From Scenedesmus sp. ARA3 (Eukaryota; Chlorophyta; Chlorophyceae; Sphaeropleales; Scenedesmaceae), in assembly GCA_004335835.1 (NCBI GenBank), contig RWJK01001313.1:180750-244749 (forward strand): a stretch of DNA of 64,000 nucleotides, read 5' to 3'. Shown one piece after another: positions 34,101-45,898 of this stretch. The stretch's first letter is position 1, and every line of letters begins with the position of its first letter. The translations under genes and the position numbers were made by a program. The notes under the pieces were generated by a model. It was not told the origin of the DNA. It made no database searches and saw only the letters and a program-made list of their open reading frames with translations.

Positions 34101-37100
34101 AAGATGCACCCGGATGTAGACGCTTTGTACATGCTGGGCGCTGATGAATATCCATCTGTACAGCCGTAAACAGCAAAGCAGGCTCACCATAAGGTCCATG
34201 TTGCCGCCAGTGATGGCTACCAGCATTCGCAGTGACCCAGCCAGATTGCTGTACTCGGGCACCACATCCTGGTACACAGCGCACAGGGTGGTGCCAAATC
34301 CTAGCACCACTACCACCAGCACAGGCACCAGCACGCAAGCCTCCTCTGCTGCCTTGCGCAGGGTGCACAGCATCGCCCCAAGCTGGGCGCTCAGTGGCAG
34401 AATGATGATCAGCGCACGTGCCCATACCAGCACTGCAGGCAGGCAAGCAGGAAGAGTAGTGTGTGTGCCGCTGTGGTGAGTTCAGCACCGGAAACTGCAT
34501 ATAGATTCTTGTACACTGAGCAAAGTGGCTGGCAGGACGTTTCTGTTTGACAGGCCAGCAGGCATTTCCAACTCTGCGGCACTGCTGCAGCTCACGTCTT
34601 GCGGCAAAGGCTGTGACGGCTCACCTGCACATGCTGACGCTGCTATCCACAGCCAAGTGAGCCCTGCCGCAGCCAGAGTGTGCGGCTCCTCGGCGAGCTC
34701 GTGCTCAAGGCTGCGGCCACTGTGCAAAGCCAGCCTCTCAATTGACGCAAGCAGCAGCCCCAGCAGCCCAACGTTGACGAGCACATCGAGCTTGGCAGCG
34801 TGGTTGGACAAGAAGCGCCAGACGTTGTTGTGGTGTTGGTAGTGGATCTGGAAGATGATGTCTGTGGTGTTGCCAACCACCAAGCCTATGAAGCACACTA
34901 CCCACCACCTGTGCCCCGCAAACAGAGGTTTCACATAGCCCATCATGGCAGCCTGCAATCATGGAAAACAGAAACAGATTGAGTGTCAGATCATCTGGTA
35001 CTGGCAGCCCATATGATCTGCTGCCTGCTTTTCAGGTGCCAGGTCAAGCACCCATTTACCACTGCCTGAAATCATGTTCAAACCAAATTACAGGTAGTTG
35101 AAGCAGCCGCTGCGACATCAGATCAAATGCAGCCATTGCAACACAGCGCCATAAACATACCCCCAATGCTAGCACGACATGGTAGCTCACCTGGTACATG
35201 ACCAAAAAGATAGCCTCAAACAGGCAGCGCACCAGCCAGCGGCCCCTGGGGGAGTTGTGCAGCGCACGGGGTGCCAGCAGCGCTGCATGCAGCAGGGAAG
35301 AAGCAGCCCTGGCAAAGGGCTGCCTGCCGCTGCCTGCTATGCCCATGTTCTGCATCAGCTCCAAGCCTACGCCTGGGTTGAGCCATGGGTCATCATGCTT
35401 TGGCTTCTTGAAGCTGAGCGATGACAAGGTAGCTGAAGCACTGCTGCTCTGGCTGCTGCTATAGCCAGCCGCGGGTGAGCTTTGCCTGCAGGTGGCTGCT
35501 GTGCTGTTGTACAAACCCTGGCTGTCAAACTCTACGCCCTCAGCAAAAGGTCCTGGCCCTGTTTGCACAACAGCTTCTGCCTGTTGCAGGTAGGGATGCT
35601 GCTCTGCAATTGATGACTGGCGGCTGTTGAAGTCACTGGTAGTGTTTACAGTGCCTGGTGCACAGACAGCCAAGCTGCAGATGGCGTCACCTGCTGCATA
35701 CCCCCCTGCTGCACCTGCTTCTAGCATCATGCCTGCAGGCCAGCCGTCATGCCCTTCAGACAGGTTGCCAAGCCAGCTGCCAGGCTTGCTGCTGCTGTCA
35801 GCATTGCACCCAGCAGCAACATTGCTGCTGTTGTTTGCTGCACCGGCATCCATGAAGGCAGCTGCACTCATCAGCTTGAGTTTGCCCCTGCCCAGTGGCC
35901 GACTGCTAGACCTGCTGCTCCGATGCTTCATATCAAGGCCAGGGCGCTGATCACCTGCTTCAACACCACCATGCACCAAAGTCTGCATCATCTGCAGCTC
36001 TGTGCCTTGCCATAGGCTCTGAGTATGTGCAAGGATAGCTGGAAGGCGGAAGAATGCTGCATCTCGCATCATGAGAGCAACAGTGCAGGGACTGCCATCG
36101 TGAATGGATAAGCTGCGCTCGCCTGCTCCGCGTCCGATGGACTTGATGACACGCTCATGCAGGCAATCTGCCAACATGTCCTGCACAGGCTTCCTGGCTT
36201 GCTGCTGCTGCGCTGCCCGAGGCGAAAGTGTAGGCGCTAGCTGTGGTTGCTGCTGCTGCTGTTGTAGCCGCTGCAGCAGTGGTGCCACAGGCACATCGCA
36301 GAGGTTGAGCGCCTTCATGCTGCCGCTCCTCAAGTGCTCTGGCTCCCAGCCAGCATGCTCCTGCAGGAGCTCCTGCACTAGGCTGTACTGCGCAGCCCTG
36401 AACTTAACAGCGAGCTTGAACATGTCCTGCTGCTGTGTCATGGCCTTTGATCCTGACACCACCTGCGAGCGGCACGTGACACATTGGTGTGAATGATGCG
36501 TTAGGCACAAAATAGCTTATGGCATGTAGCGCGCTGACGGCCATCTGTAGCAGGGAGACTTCCAGTAAGCAGCAGGCATGAAGCCCCTGGAGGCGCTCAA
36601 CATCCGCAAGACTGTTGCGGTATAGGCTACGCATTGACTACAGCTGCCTTTTATTAGCAAATCTGCAGCATGCTCTCTCACCTTCATGATGGCCTCCTTG
36701 ATTGCAGCCACAGCAGACAGAGGGTTCCGGCGGGTGATGCAGTACCGCCCCAGCAGCACTTCAGCGTGCGCAATGTTGCCTGAAGACAGCAGGTGTGGCA
36801 CCAGCCAGTGCAGCACCTGCAGCAGCAAACATGAGCAGCAGGTGTGCTTGCAGGAAGGACGCCAGATATAGAGCCCTCATCAGTCGCTGAGCTGAGGCGA
36901 CACCAGGCATTGCATGCCATACCTGCAGCATGTTGGCGGTCGATGTGCTTCTTGCCATGGCCTTTGACCACTTGCAGGAGAGCACACATTTCAAGCACTG
37001 CCAGGTGCTAGCAAACAAGGCAACCATCTTGGTTTGCAACAGCACAGGAAACAAACAGCGCATTCAAGACTAGAGACTCGACCCGTCACCGAGCACCACA

Positions 37101-38381
37101 GCAAAAAATGGTCAACAAATGAGTGCAGGAATGCGTGTCCCCTTACCTCATGTGTGAGCTCAACCTCCGTGCTCTGCACCACCAGTTGCGCCAGCGATGG
37201 CAGCTCTTCCAGCATGGCATACTGCAGGATCTGCTGGAGGCACACAGGGCCCAGCGCTGTACCCATGCCAGCCTCAACCAGCATGAGCAGCAGCTCATCA
37301 TCACCAGCCAGCAGCACACGGCTCAGCAGGTCGCGTGCTGCAGTAGCATCCAGGGTCGAAGGGTCCAGCACACCTTCATCAACGTTGGTGTAGATCTGTT
37401 GCAGTGTAGCCGTGGCAGGGTTGCTGTCTTTTGAGTGCATGAGCTGCGTTGCAATGGATGCTGTCCGTCCAGGTCCGCCGGCAGACCCAGCTGTAGCACC
37501 ACGCGCTGCGCAAAGGCACAGCACACAGCCGAAGGCAGGGGCACCAGAGCCTGAGCCTGCAGACTCGGAGTTTGAAGGCACTGGCAGGGAGAGCTCAAAG
37601 CCAGATGAGTGGGGCCTGTGTGCGCGCCAGACTGTCAGGGCCTGTTCTTGGTACGGACGGCGCTGGTTGGTGAAGTTGAGGAACACCCGCTGCCGCAGGC
37701 AGAAACTCCAGCGCACCTGCAAGGAGGGCAGAAGGAAGCATGCAGGAAGCTGAAACTCAAGTAGTTCACCACCACAGATGGGCCAAACACCCACTTGTGC
37801 TAACTGAACTGTGTTTGGTCAGCCAACGGGCAAAGGCTGGTGCTCAACAGTCGTGAGCTGCTGAATGCATTTGTTAGGCCGTAAAGTGGTTCCTGCAAGC
37901 AGAGCACCATGCACCAATAGCAAGGCTGCATGCAGGAATCCTAACTGCCATAGGCAGATATGGCACCCTGGCAGTTATGGTGGTTGTCAGCTCCTGAACC
38001 ATTGCTTACTTGAACCTCTGCGCCTCTGACCATTTCATACTCCTCAGTCAACCATGATGGTGGCTCCTGCAGGGCTGGCCACAGGATGCAGACGCGCATG
38101 GGCTGCATTCCTTTGACAAACAGCTCACTGCCACTGCTGCTGGCACCTCCGCCGACCCATCCTGCTCCAGTTGAGCTTGAAATGATGGAATCATCCACTG
38201 GTAGGCAGAGGACATCATCTTTCAGGATGGATGGCAAGCTTGTGACTGTGCTCAATGGTTCCCCTCTGCTGGACGTGTGCAGATTTACACAGCAGCGCAA
38301 CCGCCTGAGAGGCAGTGGCACAGCTTGGCTGCCAGGCTGGTGCCATTCAGCATGTGCCAGCAAGCTGTGTGCATGGTGCAT
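31104..38381 (-). CDS. Large TRP/polycystin-like cation channel protein
   Basis: Eleven exons fit in phase (1721 aa): 38381-38010, 37716-37147, 36997-36923, 36816-36682, 36462-35191, 34952-34625, 34432-34188, 33927-33877, 33633-33584, 33363-33198, 33005-31104. A ~780-residue soluble, helical, low-complexity N-terminus precedes the membrane part. Hydrophobic segments include RCLFEAIFLVMY, WWVVCFIGLVVGNTTDIIFQ, LDVLVNVGLLGLLLASIERL, VLVWARALIIILPLS (S4-S5-like), VLVPVLVVVVLGFGTTLC (S5) and a pore-like LAGSLRMLVAITGG. S6 is VGVVNVLLMTLLIAIINHTY (about 1022-1042), matching the S6 end of TRP/PKD channels. After S6 come two further hydrophobic blocks and a Gln/His/Pro-rich tail. Channel identity rests on the S5-pore-S6 pattern only. 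It could be two genes fused by my model at 33005. Confidence 0.68.
33543..33590 (-). repeat. 25-bp tandem duplication over the channel exon 9 donor
   Basis: GAACCAGTACACTCACAAGG at 33543 and GAACCATTACACTCACAAGG at 33568; on the minus strand both give CCTT|GTGAGT, so two equivalent 5' splice sites lie 25 bases apart at the S6-encoding exon. Confidence 0.7.
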
Positions 38382-39171
38382 GGTGGTGCCTGTTTGAGCT
38401 GGGCTCTGTCAAGGCCCGGTCCAGTCCCAAATCTGTAGCATGCTGTAGCTGTCACATGAATTTCAAATAGGCTGGCTGCAAGGTGCTCCCCCGCGCTGAA
38501 AGAGATGAGGACGGTGTTTTTATTGAATGTCTCTCTATTTGTTTGTTCGGGCCACGTCTTCAGCGACGGCGTGTCAGGGGCTAGTCGAACGAGGCGCAAC
38601 TCCAATCACACCGTGAACAGCACTGCAGGTATCAGCAAGAGGCTTTCATAAAAAAACCAGGTAAGGCGTGGCGGAGCCCCGGTGGTCTTGTTACCTTGTG
38701 TATTGATGAGCCAAACCCCCGAGTAACTTTTGACAACTGCCGAATCAACTAGGATTTTGCCCTCAACCGCACGCATTGGCATCAAACACGCCTTCACGTA
38801 ACGAAGCTGCTGAGTCGTCACAATCACAGGCGTTCATACTTGGCAAAGTCTGGACTGCCGCAGTCAACTGCAGTCAACCTGTCGGCACTTGACAAGCTTT
38901 GACCAGACACTGTGCTGGCAGCTGGCATGATTGCAGGACAAAAAATCGCCAAACACAATGCTGCAGATCAGCAATTACATGTGCAAGCACCGATGGCCTT
39001 CACTTGTCTAGTAGACAAGTGCAGCCTGCTAGAACGCAGAGGTGCTGTTGATGTTGTCTGTAAGCAGTCACGTCCTGGCATCTCAATTTGCCAGACACAC
39101 AGAAGCTAGGTGAATTAGGTTCATTGGCGGCAACCCCATACACCCTATCACGGTTGATACGTGAGAGGCCA
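38382..39171. promoter_or_regulatory. Channel-gene upstream region / deaminase 3' flank
   Basis: 790 bases without a supported gene. It includes TTACA near 38975 (TGTAA on the minus strand), about 200 bases past the deaminase stop, a candidate polyadenylation signal. The minus frame 38606-38827 has no recognised domain. Confidence 0.35.
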
Positions 39172-41887
39172 TCACCTGCTGCTGCTGCCATGCTGGCCCA
39201 GGTGAATGCTGCGCTGCAGCGTGTGCTGCCTCAGCTTCACACCTGCCATCATCAGCAGCCGCTGCGATGCCACATAACTAGCGTCCAGGTCAGCAGTCGC
39301 CCCAACACTGAACGCCTGCTTCTTCTTCTGTTGCTTTGCCTGCTGATAGCCGCTGCTTGGCTGCGTTGAGCACTGCTGGTCTGCTGCGCTCACTGCTGCA
39401 TCCATCCCGCACGCCGTGCTGCTGCCGCATCCGCTGTCCCCGCAGCAGTGGCTGCTGCTTCCGCTGCCACGGCCTGCATCTGCCTCTTCCAGCGCATCTG
39501 CTGCTGCCTCTTCTGCTGCTGCCTCCTCCATGGTGCCTGGCCGCTTGCCTGTAGGCTCCAGCTTGGCCTGCAACCAGCATCAGGAAGCAGCATGTGGGCA
39601 TGATCAGCATAGCCCCAGCCATCACCAAGCACAAGCATAGACACACCATGCTTATGCACGCAGTGATTGCATGTTGCCCATTTGTACAGTTGGTGTGCAT
39701 AGCTGCTGGCAGCCTGCGCATGACATTATGCATGCCTCTTAAAAAATCCCCTGCTGCTGCAGCAGCTCTCACCTCATGGTACACCACCTCCCGGATGCCT
39801 GCCTGGATGAGCAGCTTGGCGCACTCGTTGCAGGGGAACAGGGTCACGTAGATGCGCTGAGCACAGCATGAGCAATAGCAGAAGCAGCAAACTGATTAGG
39901 CGTGGCACAACAAGACGAGGAAAACACCGTCAGGTACACATAGTAGTGCACCGGCCTATGAACCGAGCCTGGGCATGCGACTTTGCGAACATGTACAGCT
40001 GCAGGCAGTCCGCACTAGAAGCCAGAGCAAATTGAGGCCGCTGTGTGCAAGATGCATGTGTGGGCGCTGCACAGTAGCTGCTTCAAGTGCATCAACACCA
40101 TGTGAAAGCACAGGATAAAGAGAGCTCACCGCTCCTGTCACATGTGCCTGGTTCTTGTTCAGCAGCGCATTGGCTTCTGCATGCACCACCTGCGCAAAGT
40201 CACGCACAAGGTGCAGAGCAAAAAGTAACGTCAAAACTCTCTGTCAAGTGCTTTCAGGTGCCAATCTTCTGCACTACACAGTAAAACTACATGTACATCA
40301 GCAGGCTTGTAAACCAGAAAATGGTGATGTAACAGACCAGAGAGTCACCGCTTCACACCTCATCCTCATGCACAGCAGGCAACACAGTCACCAAGCACTG
40401 CGGCTGGAGCCCGCCCAAACTGCGGCTCCTTCTCGTCAACACAGCACTGTACTAGCACACCTGCAAAAACAGGCTTACACCAGTCTGCAAACACTAAATG
40501 CTGTCTTCACAGAAGTGCTGTACAAGTGCAGTTGTGCGCTCACATAGGGGTACTTGGTGTCCAGGATGCTGCCCGACTCTGCGCGCTTGGCCCATGGCAG
40601 CCTGCTGTCCGCGCAGCCGCGGGGGAAGCCGTTGTAACCGATGCTGAGGATGATGTTCTCGTCGTTCACAATGCACGCGCCAACCTGCACAAACAGCAGC
40701 AGCAGCAGCAGCAGCAGGCACGCATGCAGTGTTGCTGCAGCACCTTGGCCCATAACGCACTCGTGGCACTGCTGCAGTGGCGCGTTCAAAGGCACTGTTG
40801 GAGTTATCCCACAACAGAGTCAGCAGTAATAAGTGCTTCCCAGTCCGTGCAATGCAACCATGTTGACGTTATCTAACGGCCAGTCTGCAGCTGCTGCCAG
40901 CAGGGGCTCGCTGGCCAGCAGGCTGGCTGTAAATGGATGAAGCTATACAGTAAATGTAGCAAAAGCAATGGCTGTGCTCACCTGCTTGTTGGGGTCCTTG
41001 GAGCGCTCAGCACTGAGGAAAGCCACTGCCATGAAGTAATCGTCCCAGGACAGGTATCTGCACCAGCAGCAGCAGCAGAAGTAACACAGAGCAGGGGCGC
41101 AGGCAAGATCTTGTGAGACAGCGCTGTTGGCAGGGCTGGGGCAGATGCAGACATTGGAAAGCAGGCGAGCATGCTGCAGGCTGAACTTGAATTCTTAATG
41201 TGTGGCCAGCAGGCAGGCAGGCAGCGACTTGCACTGTTATCAGGTACACCAACCCTGCGCCCTCTGTTGTATGGCCGGTCCTTTCGCACCTGGTTGTCTA
41301 CACACCGCCTTACACCGACTCAGGTCTGTCTGGCAGAGAGGCGTGCATCGTATACAGCACCACATCCGCTGCTACTCCGTACCGTTGCAAGATGAAACAG
41401 CATGCATACAAACTCACGTGTGCCGTGCTCGCACATCGTAAGGGTCCGGCCGCTTCTGCGGGTTGATGGGGCTGAACAGCGCCACGTCTGCTGTTGTTCC
41501 TTGCTGCTGCTGCTGCTGCTGTTGCTGCTGAGACCTTTGCTGCGTTTGGTGCAAATGCTGCTGGTGCTGCTGTTGCTGTTGGTGCTGCTGCAGCTGGTCC
41601 TGCTGATGGTCAGGTACACCTGGCAGGCTGGGCTCTGGAGTGGCGCAAGAGGCCCTTGCTTGAACAGCTGCCTCAAACGTGGATGTGGACATGTCATCAC
41701 ATTGCCTCTGCGCCAGCAGACGCTGCTGCAGCTCTAGCTTCTGCTGTTCTTGTTGCTGCTCTTGCTGTTGCAGCTGTTGGAGATACTTGGGAAGCAGGTA
41801 TGCTGCTGCCAGGCCAGTTATTGTGCAGGAAATGGCAGCAGTGCTGGCCACCAGGGCGACGATTGACAGGCGGCCACCATCCGCCAT
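39172..41887 (-). CDS. DCTD: Deoxycytidylate (dCMP) deaminase with N-terminal membrane segment
   Basis: It deaminates dCMP to dUMP for thymidylate synthesis, using a zinc-bound active site. Six exons fit in phase (408 aa): 41887-41418, 41057-40982, 40684-40544, 40189-40130, 39856-39773, 39567-39172. The catalytic core is clear: [20 protein letters not shown], then [40 protein letters not shown] (HAE: zinc His and proton-shuttle Glu) and [16 protein letters not shown] (PCxxC zinc cysteines). The end is [19 protein letters not shown], the usual C-terminal helix. Unusual parts are an N-terminal hydrophobic helix ([20 protein letters not shown]) followed by a Gln-rich stretch, and ~90 low-complexity residues inserted before the last helix. 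The usual length is about 180. Start ATG 41887, divergent from the SR gene. Confidence 0.9.
40685..40715 (-). repeat. (CAG/CTG)n tract next to deaminase exon 3 acceptor
   Basis: Eight triplets; the sense (CTG)n is followed by TTTGTGCAG at the exon starting 40684. A similar shorter tract (41064-41079) precedes the exon 2 acceptor. Confidence 0.8.
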
Positions 41888-42418
41888 TTTCAATGGACTA
41901 CTGAGACGGTAAGCTGGCAGCGGCTGTTGGTGTCGCCGTTGGCCTCTTGCCTGAACTGCTCAGCAAATGCGTTCAAAAAGTAGTAACAGTGGATCGGCTT
42001 CTCCAAGCACAGTGCAGGCCGTTGAAATCCACAGACAAGTAAAAAAAGTATGTCCTTGCAAGTGAACGCTGTTGTGGGATAAGCTGCAGCGGCTTTCTGC
42101 GGTGTGCCCTATTCTGGGGGGGAAATCAGCCCGTTTTGAAGTGCAGGCCAGCCTCAGTCACTCCCGGCTACCAAATCAACCGTAATGCAGTGTAGACGGT
42201 AACGTGCAGTCACCAAGCATGGGCTTCTGAGGCAGCCAGAACCCGGTTGGGTGTCAGGAACTGACAAATGCTCAGTGTGAAGCCCTCGCCCTGCCCTCCG
42301 CCAGATCAGTCCCTCGACAGTGTGTTTCTGCAGACTTATACTAGAACAGGTTACTACCTGCCCGATCACACACACAGGCAAGACAAAGCAGGTCGCAGTT
42401 GTTCCTTGCGTGCGCACC
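41888..42418. promoter_or_regulatory. Divergent spacer between deaminase (-) and SR protein (+): candidate bidirectional promoter
   Basis: Only 531 bases separate the two ATGs, so both promoters and leaders must fit here unless a leader intron exists. No in-frame protein evidence lies inside. No specific box identified. Confidence 0.5.
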
Positions 42419-45400
42419 ATGAGAGGCCCCAACGTGATTTACGTTGGCAACCTGCCCAACGATATTAAGGAGAGGGAGCTGCAGGAGCTGTTCGAGAAGG
42501 TGAGCTCTGCTCATGGCACAGCAGCACAGGCTGCATATCAGCTCAAACAGATGTGCAGTTGTCGAATAGATGAAAGATCATCAGTGTAGGCTTGATTTGC
42601 TGTCCTGCTGCTTGTTGTGACCTGTGCTCAGCTTCCGTCTGCTCTTGCTTGCTGCTGCTACACAGTTCGGCAGCATCCGTGCCATCGACATCAAGATCCC
42701 ACCTCGCCCTCCACCCTTCGCCTTCATTGAGTTTAATGAGGCCAGGTAAGGCGCACCGGCTGCGCGCTAAGCACATGTCGGAGTTGACCAGCAGCAGCTG
42801 CTTTCCCTCTCTTGCTGCCCCTGCAGTCATGTTCACCTGCAGCTCTTGGCTGATCTGTTGTACCCCTTCACCACGCTTGCTCTTGCAGGGACGCTGAGGA
42901 TGCAGCACAGGCGCGCGATGGCTATGACTTCTATGGCACAACACTGCGTGTTGAGCTGGCCAGGGGCGGCAGGCCCTCGGGGGGCCCGCGGGGCGGTGAT
43001 TTTGGTGGTCGTGGTGGTGGCGGCGCGCGTGGGCCGCCTCGTGGTGCACGTGGCAACTTCCGTGTGCTGATCAAGGGCCTCCCTGCATCTGCCAGCTGGC
43101 AGGACCTCAAGGTGTGTGCAGGCAGGGGGAGTGGCCGCAGGGCGTTGCTTCAGCTCGTGGTGGCGATCACAGCAGTAGGCAGGTTCACGCCGATGCATGT
43201 TGCTGCGCAGCGTGTTGCCAGCAGCATCTGCTGCTGGTCAGGACAGCAGTGTCGTGCCGCGGGGTGGTGGCCCTCTAGCAGCCGATCGACGTGCTTCATG
43301 CGGATGTCAGCATTGCATGGTGCTTCTGCGAGGGCACTTGACAGTCTGCGCGCATGCAGCAAATGGCTGATGTTTTGAGATATGCCACAGGCATGCTGCT
43401 CATCATGGGCAGCTTCTCATCGCTTTGTTGCTGAACTGCTTGGGTGTTTCCATTTCTGCTTGCAGGACCACTTCCGGCAGTACGTCAAGCCCGCCTTCAC
43501 TGACGTGTACCGCGACCGTGGCGAGGCAGTCGGCGTGGCGGAGTTTGAGACCATGGACGACATGCTCTATGCTATCAAGAAGCTGGACGATACTGAGTTC
43601 AAGAACCCCTTCGAGAAGAGCTACATTCGCCTGGTTGAGGTGAGCGGTTACTAACTAGTAGTTTTGCACGCACACGGTGCATTGTGAGCTTCAGCGCAGA
43701 CAGGGTGTTGCTAATATCAAAGAAATGGTTACCTGCAGCAGGGTGAACTGCTTAAGATCGGTGATGTGTAGGTGCCTCCACAGATGGCTTGATGACTGTA
43801 CATGTTCCAAATAAGCGCATTTCAAATACTTGCGTTGCTTGCTTGCATGACTGACGTCGGCTGCTGCGGCTCCTGCTGCATCCGCCTGCTTGCAGGACAA
43901 CTCTGGCGGCCGCGGTGGCGGCTATGGCGGCGGCGGCTACGGCGGAGGTGGTTACGGTGGCGGCGGCGGCTACGGTGGTGGCGGTTACGGCGGCCGCGGC
44001 GACCACGGCGGCCGTGGCCGTGACGACTACGGAGGCCGGGATGACAGGGACCGCGAGCGCAGGCGCAGCCCAACCCCTAGCCGCAGCAGGAGCCGCTCTC
44101 GCAGCAGGAGCAGGTGAGCGCAGGGCAGGGGATATTGGCAGCAGGGGTGAGGGGTTGACAGCACGTGCTCTGCAGCCCTGCCAGGCACAGCTAGCAGCCT
44201 CGGTATCTGTGGGTGACAGTATCCAGCCAAGGTCAAGGGTGTTATGGGTATGGCAGACTAGAAGACTTGCGCAGATGCAGTGAAAGCGCTTCAGCTCCTG
44301 CACATGCAGTGCCGCAGCCACCTGCATGCAGCAGCCTGTGTGGCCCTAACCGGCGTCTGTTTCACTGTCCGCTGTGGCAGCTAACACAGTGGGCTGGAGC
44401 GAGCTGGGTGGCAGGCTGTTGGGGACTGTTGGGCTGGATTGCGGCGCGAGTGCTGCCGTGGACTGGACTGCTCAGCATTGCTGGATGTGCCTGGATGTAT
44501 GGGCATCGCTCCCCTGTTGAAGTGCTTGCTCAGCCTGTGGAGTGGCGCTGTTCATCTTGGCGGTTTCGTGGCGGTCTCTTGGAACCCCGTGGCGGATGGT
44601 CTGGATGGTCTGGATGGTTCATCGCGTTGGTGCTGGAACTGTGGCGATTGGGTTTGTTGGATGCATGTTGCTGCCTGCCTATGCTTGGTCATGGCTTATC
44701 TCACAGCTGTGAGGCATGCATGCTGCCTTTGCATGCATGCGGTGTCTCGCTGCATCACCTGCATGCTGGTCTGTACACCGTGCATGGTGCATGCTTCCCT
44801 TGCTGCACGCATGGTTTCTGCATTGGTCTGGCACATGTACATGCAAGCACCTCTCCTGCTTGCAGCTGCTGAGCGCCTGGAGCAGCAGCTTGGCCTGGCT
44901 ATGCTTGGCGGGCGGCCATCATGTACTGTGGCCATCATTCGCTGGTGGCGCGAGCTTCAATAGATGATGGTGCTTGCTCTTTGGGAGCACGGCTTTGGAG
45001 CACTTGCTTTTGAGCTGGACGCGTTGGGCTGGTGCTGGGCCAGTGATGGCGTGCGCCTAACGCAGCCTTCCTTTGTGTGCTGGTGGAGTGCTGGACGTCC
45101 TCTTCTGGCTGTTGCATTGGAGGGAGGTGGAGGCGCATCTGTCGCGCTCTGCTGCTGCTGCGGGCTGGATTGGCCTGGCGGGATGGGGCTGTGGCGTTCA
45201 AGCGCTGGCTGCGCATCCCGTGCTGGGCATCCTGAGGCTGCTGCGGGCGGCACAGGGGGTGGCTCGTTGTTACTCAGCGCAGCATGCAGCACACTTCGGG
45301 GTCCTTCAGCAGCAGCTGCGCTCGGCAGCATTGCTGGGAACATGCACGCAGCCGCAGGCACAGCAGCAGCTGTATCACCGCCTGCTTCCCAACTCCTCGC

Positions 45401-45592
45401 CCACTCATACCCTGCTTGCCTGCTTTCTCCCGTGTCACTGCCTGCCCTCGCTGCGGTTGCAGGTCTCGCAGCAAGAGCCCTGTGCGCGCTGCCAGCCCTG
45501 TTGCACGCCGCGCAGCATCCCGCTCCCCCTCCCGCAGCAAGAGCAGGAGCAGGTCCCGCAGCAGGAGCAGGTCTAGGAGCAGGAGCCGCTAA
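42419..45592 (+). CDS. SR splicing factor of the SRSF1 / SF2-ASF (plant SR30/SR34) subfamily
   Basis: A nuclear factor that binds exonic enhancers and promotes spliceosome assembly. Six exons fit in phase (301 aa): 42419-42499, 42666-42745, 42889-43111, 43466-43639, 43896-44113, 45463-45592. RRM1 is at about residues 5-80 ([20 protein letters not shown], then FAFIEF). An RGG-like glycine hinge follows. RRM2 is at about 107-185 (FRVLIKGLP) and carries SWQDLKDHF, the diagnostic heptapeptide split across exons 3 and 4. Next comes a GGYGGG-repeat segment of ~45 residues, then two RS stretches ending SRSRSRSR and TAA at 45590-45592. The glycine segment between RRM2 and the RS domain is larger than in typical SRSF1. 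The last intron is about 1.35 kb, far longer than the others. Confidence 0.93.
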
Positions 45593-45601
45593 GCAGCGGC
45601 G

Positions 45602-45898
45602 CAGCACTGCTGGATGCAGGGTGCCAGGCCGGGTGTCAGTCCAGCGATGCAGCTGCAGGCAGACCTGCGCAGCTCAGCAGTCAGCAGGTGTGGTGCTGCA
45701 TTGTGCATGCATGCAATTTGATGCTTTGCTGAGGCTATGCTTGCTTAGGTGCAACACTGCTGCATGCAGGGTGCCAGGCCTCGCGCCAGTGCAGCGGCAG
45801 CTGCAGGCAGACCTGCGCAGCTCAGCAGTCAGCAGGTGTGGTGCTGCAATGTGCATGCATGCAATTTGATGCTTTGCTGAGGCTATGCTTGCTTAGGC
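45602..45898 (+). repeat. 148-bp tandem duplication in SR gene 3' flank
   Basis: Two units of GCAGGGTGCCAGGC...AGACCTGCGCAGCTCAGCAG...CAATTTGATGCTTTGCTGAG. The anchor AGACCTGCGC is at 45661 and 45809. The units differ mainly in their left third. They begin a few bases after the stop codon, so they are probably 3' UTR. Confidence 0.85.

Noticed and set aside
44213..45869. Large plus ORFs inside and after the SR gene last intron
   Set aside because: They lie in the intron or in another frame of the RS exon; low-complexity Trp/Gly/Leu or Ala/Arg composition without family features.
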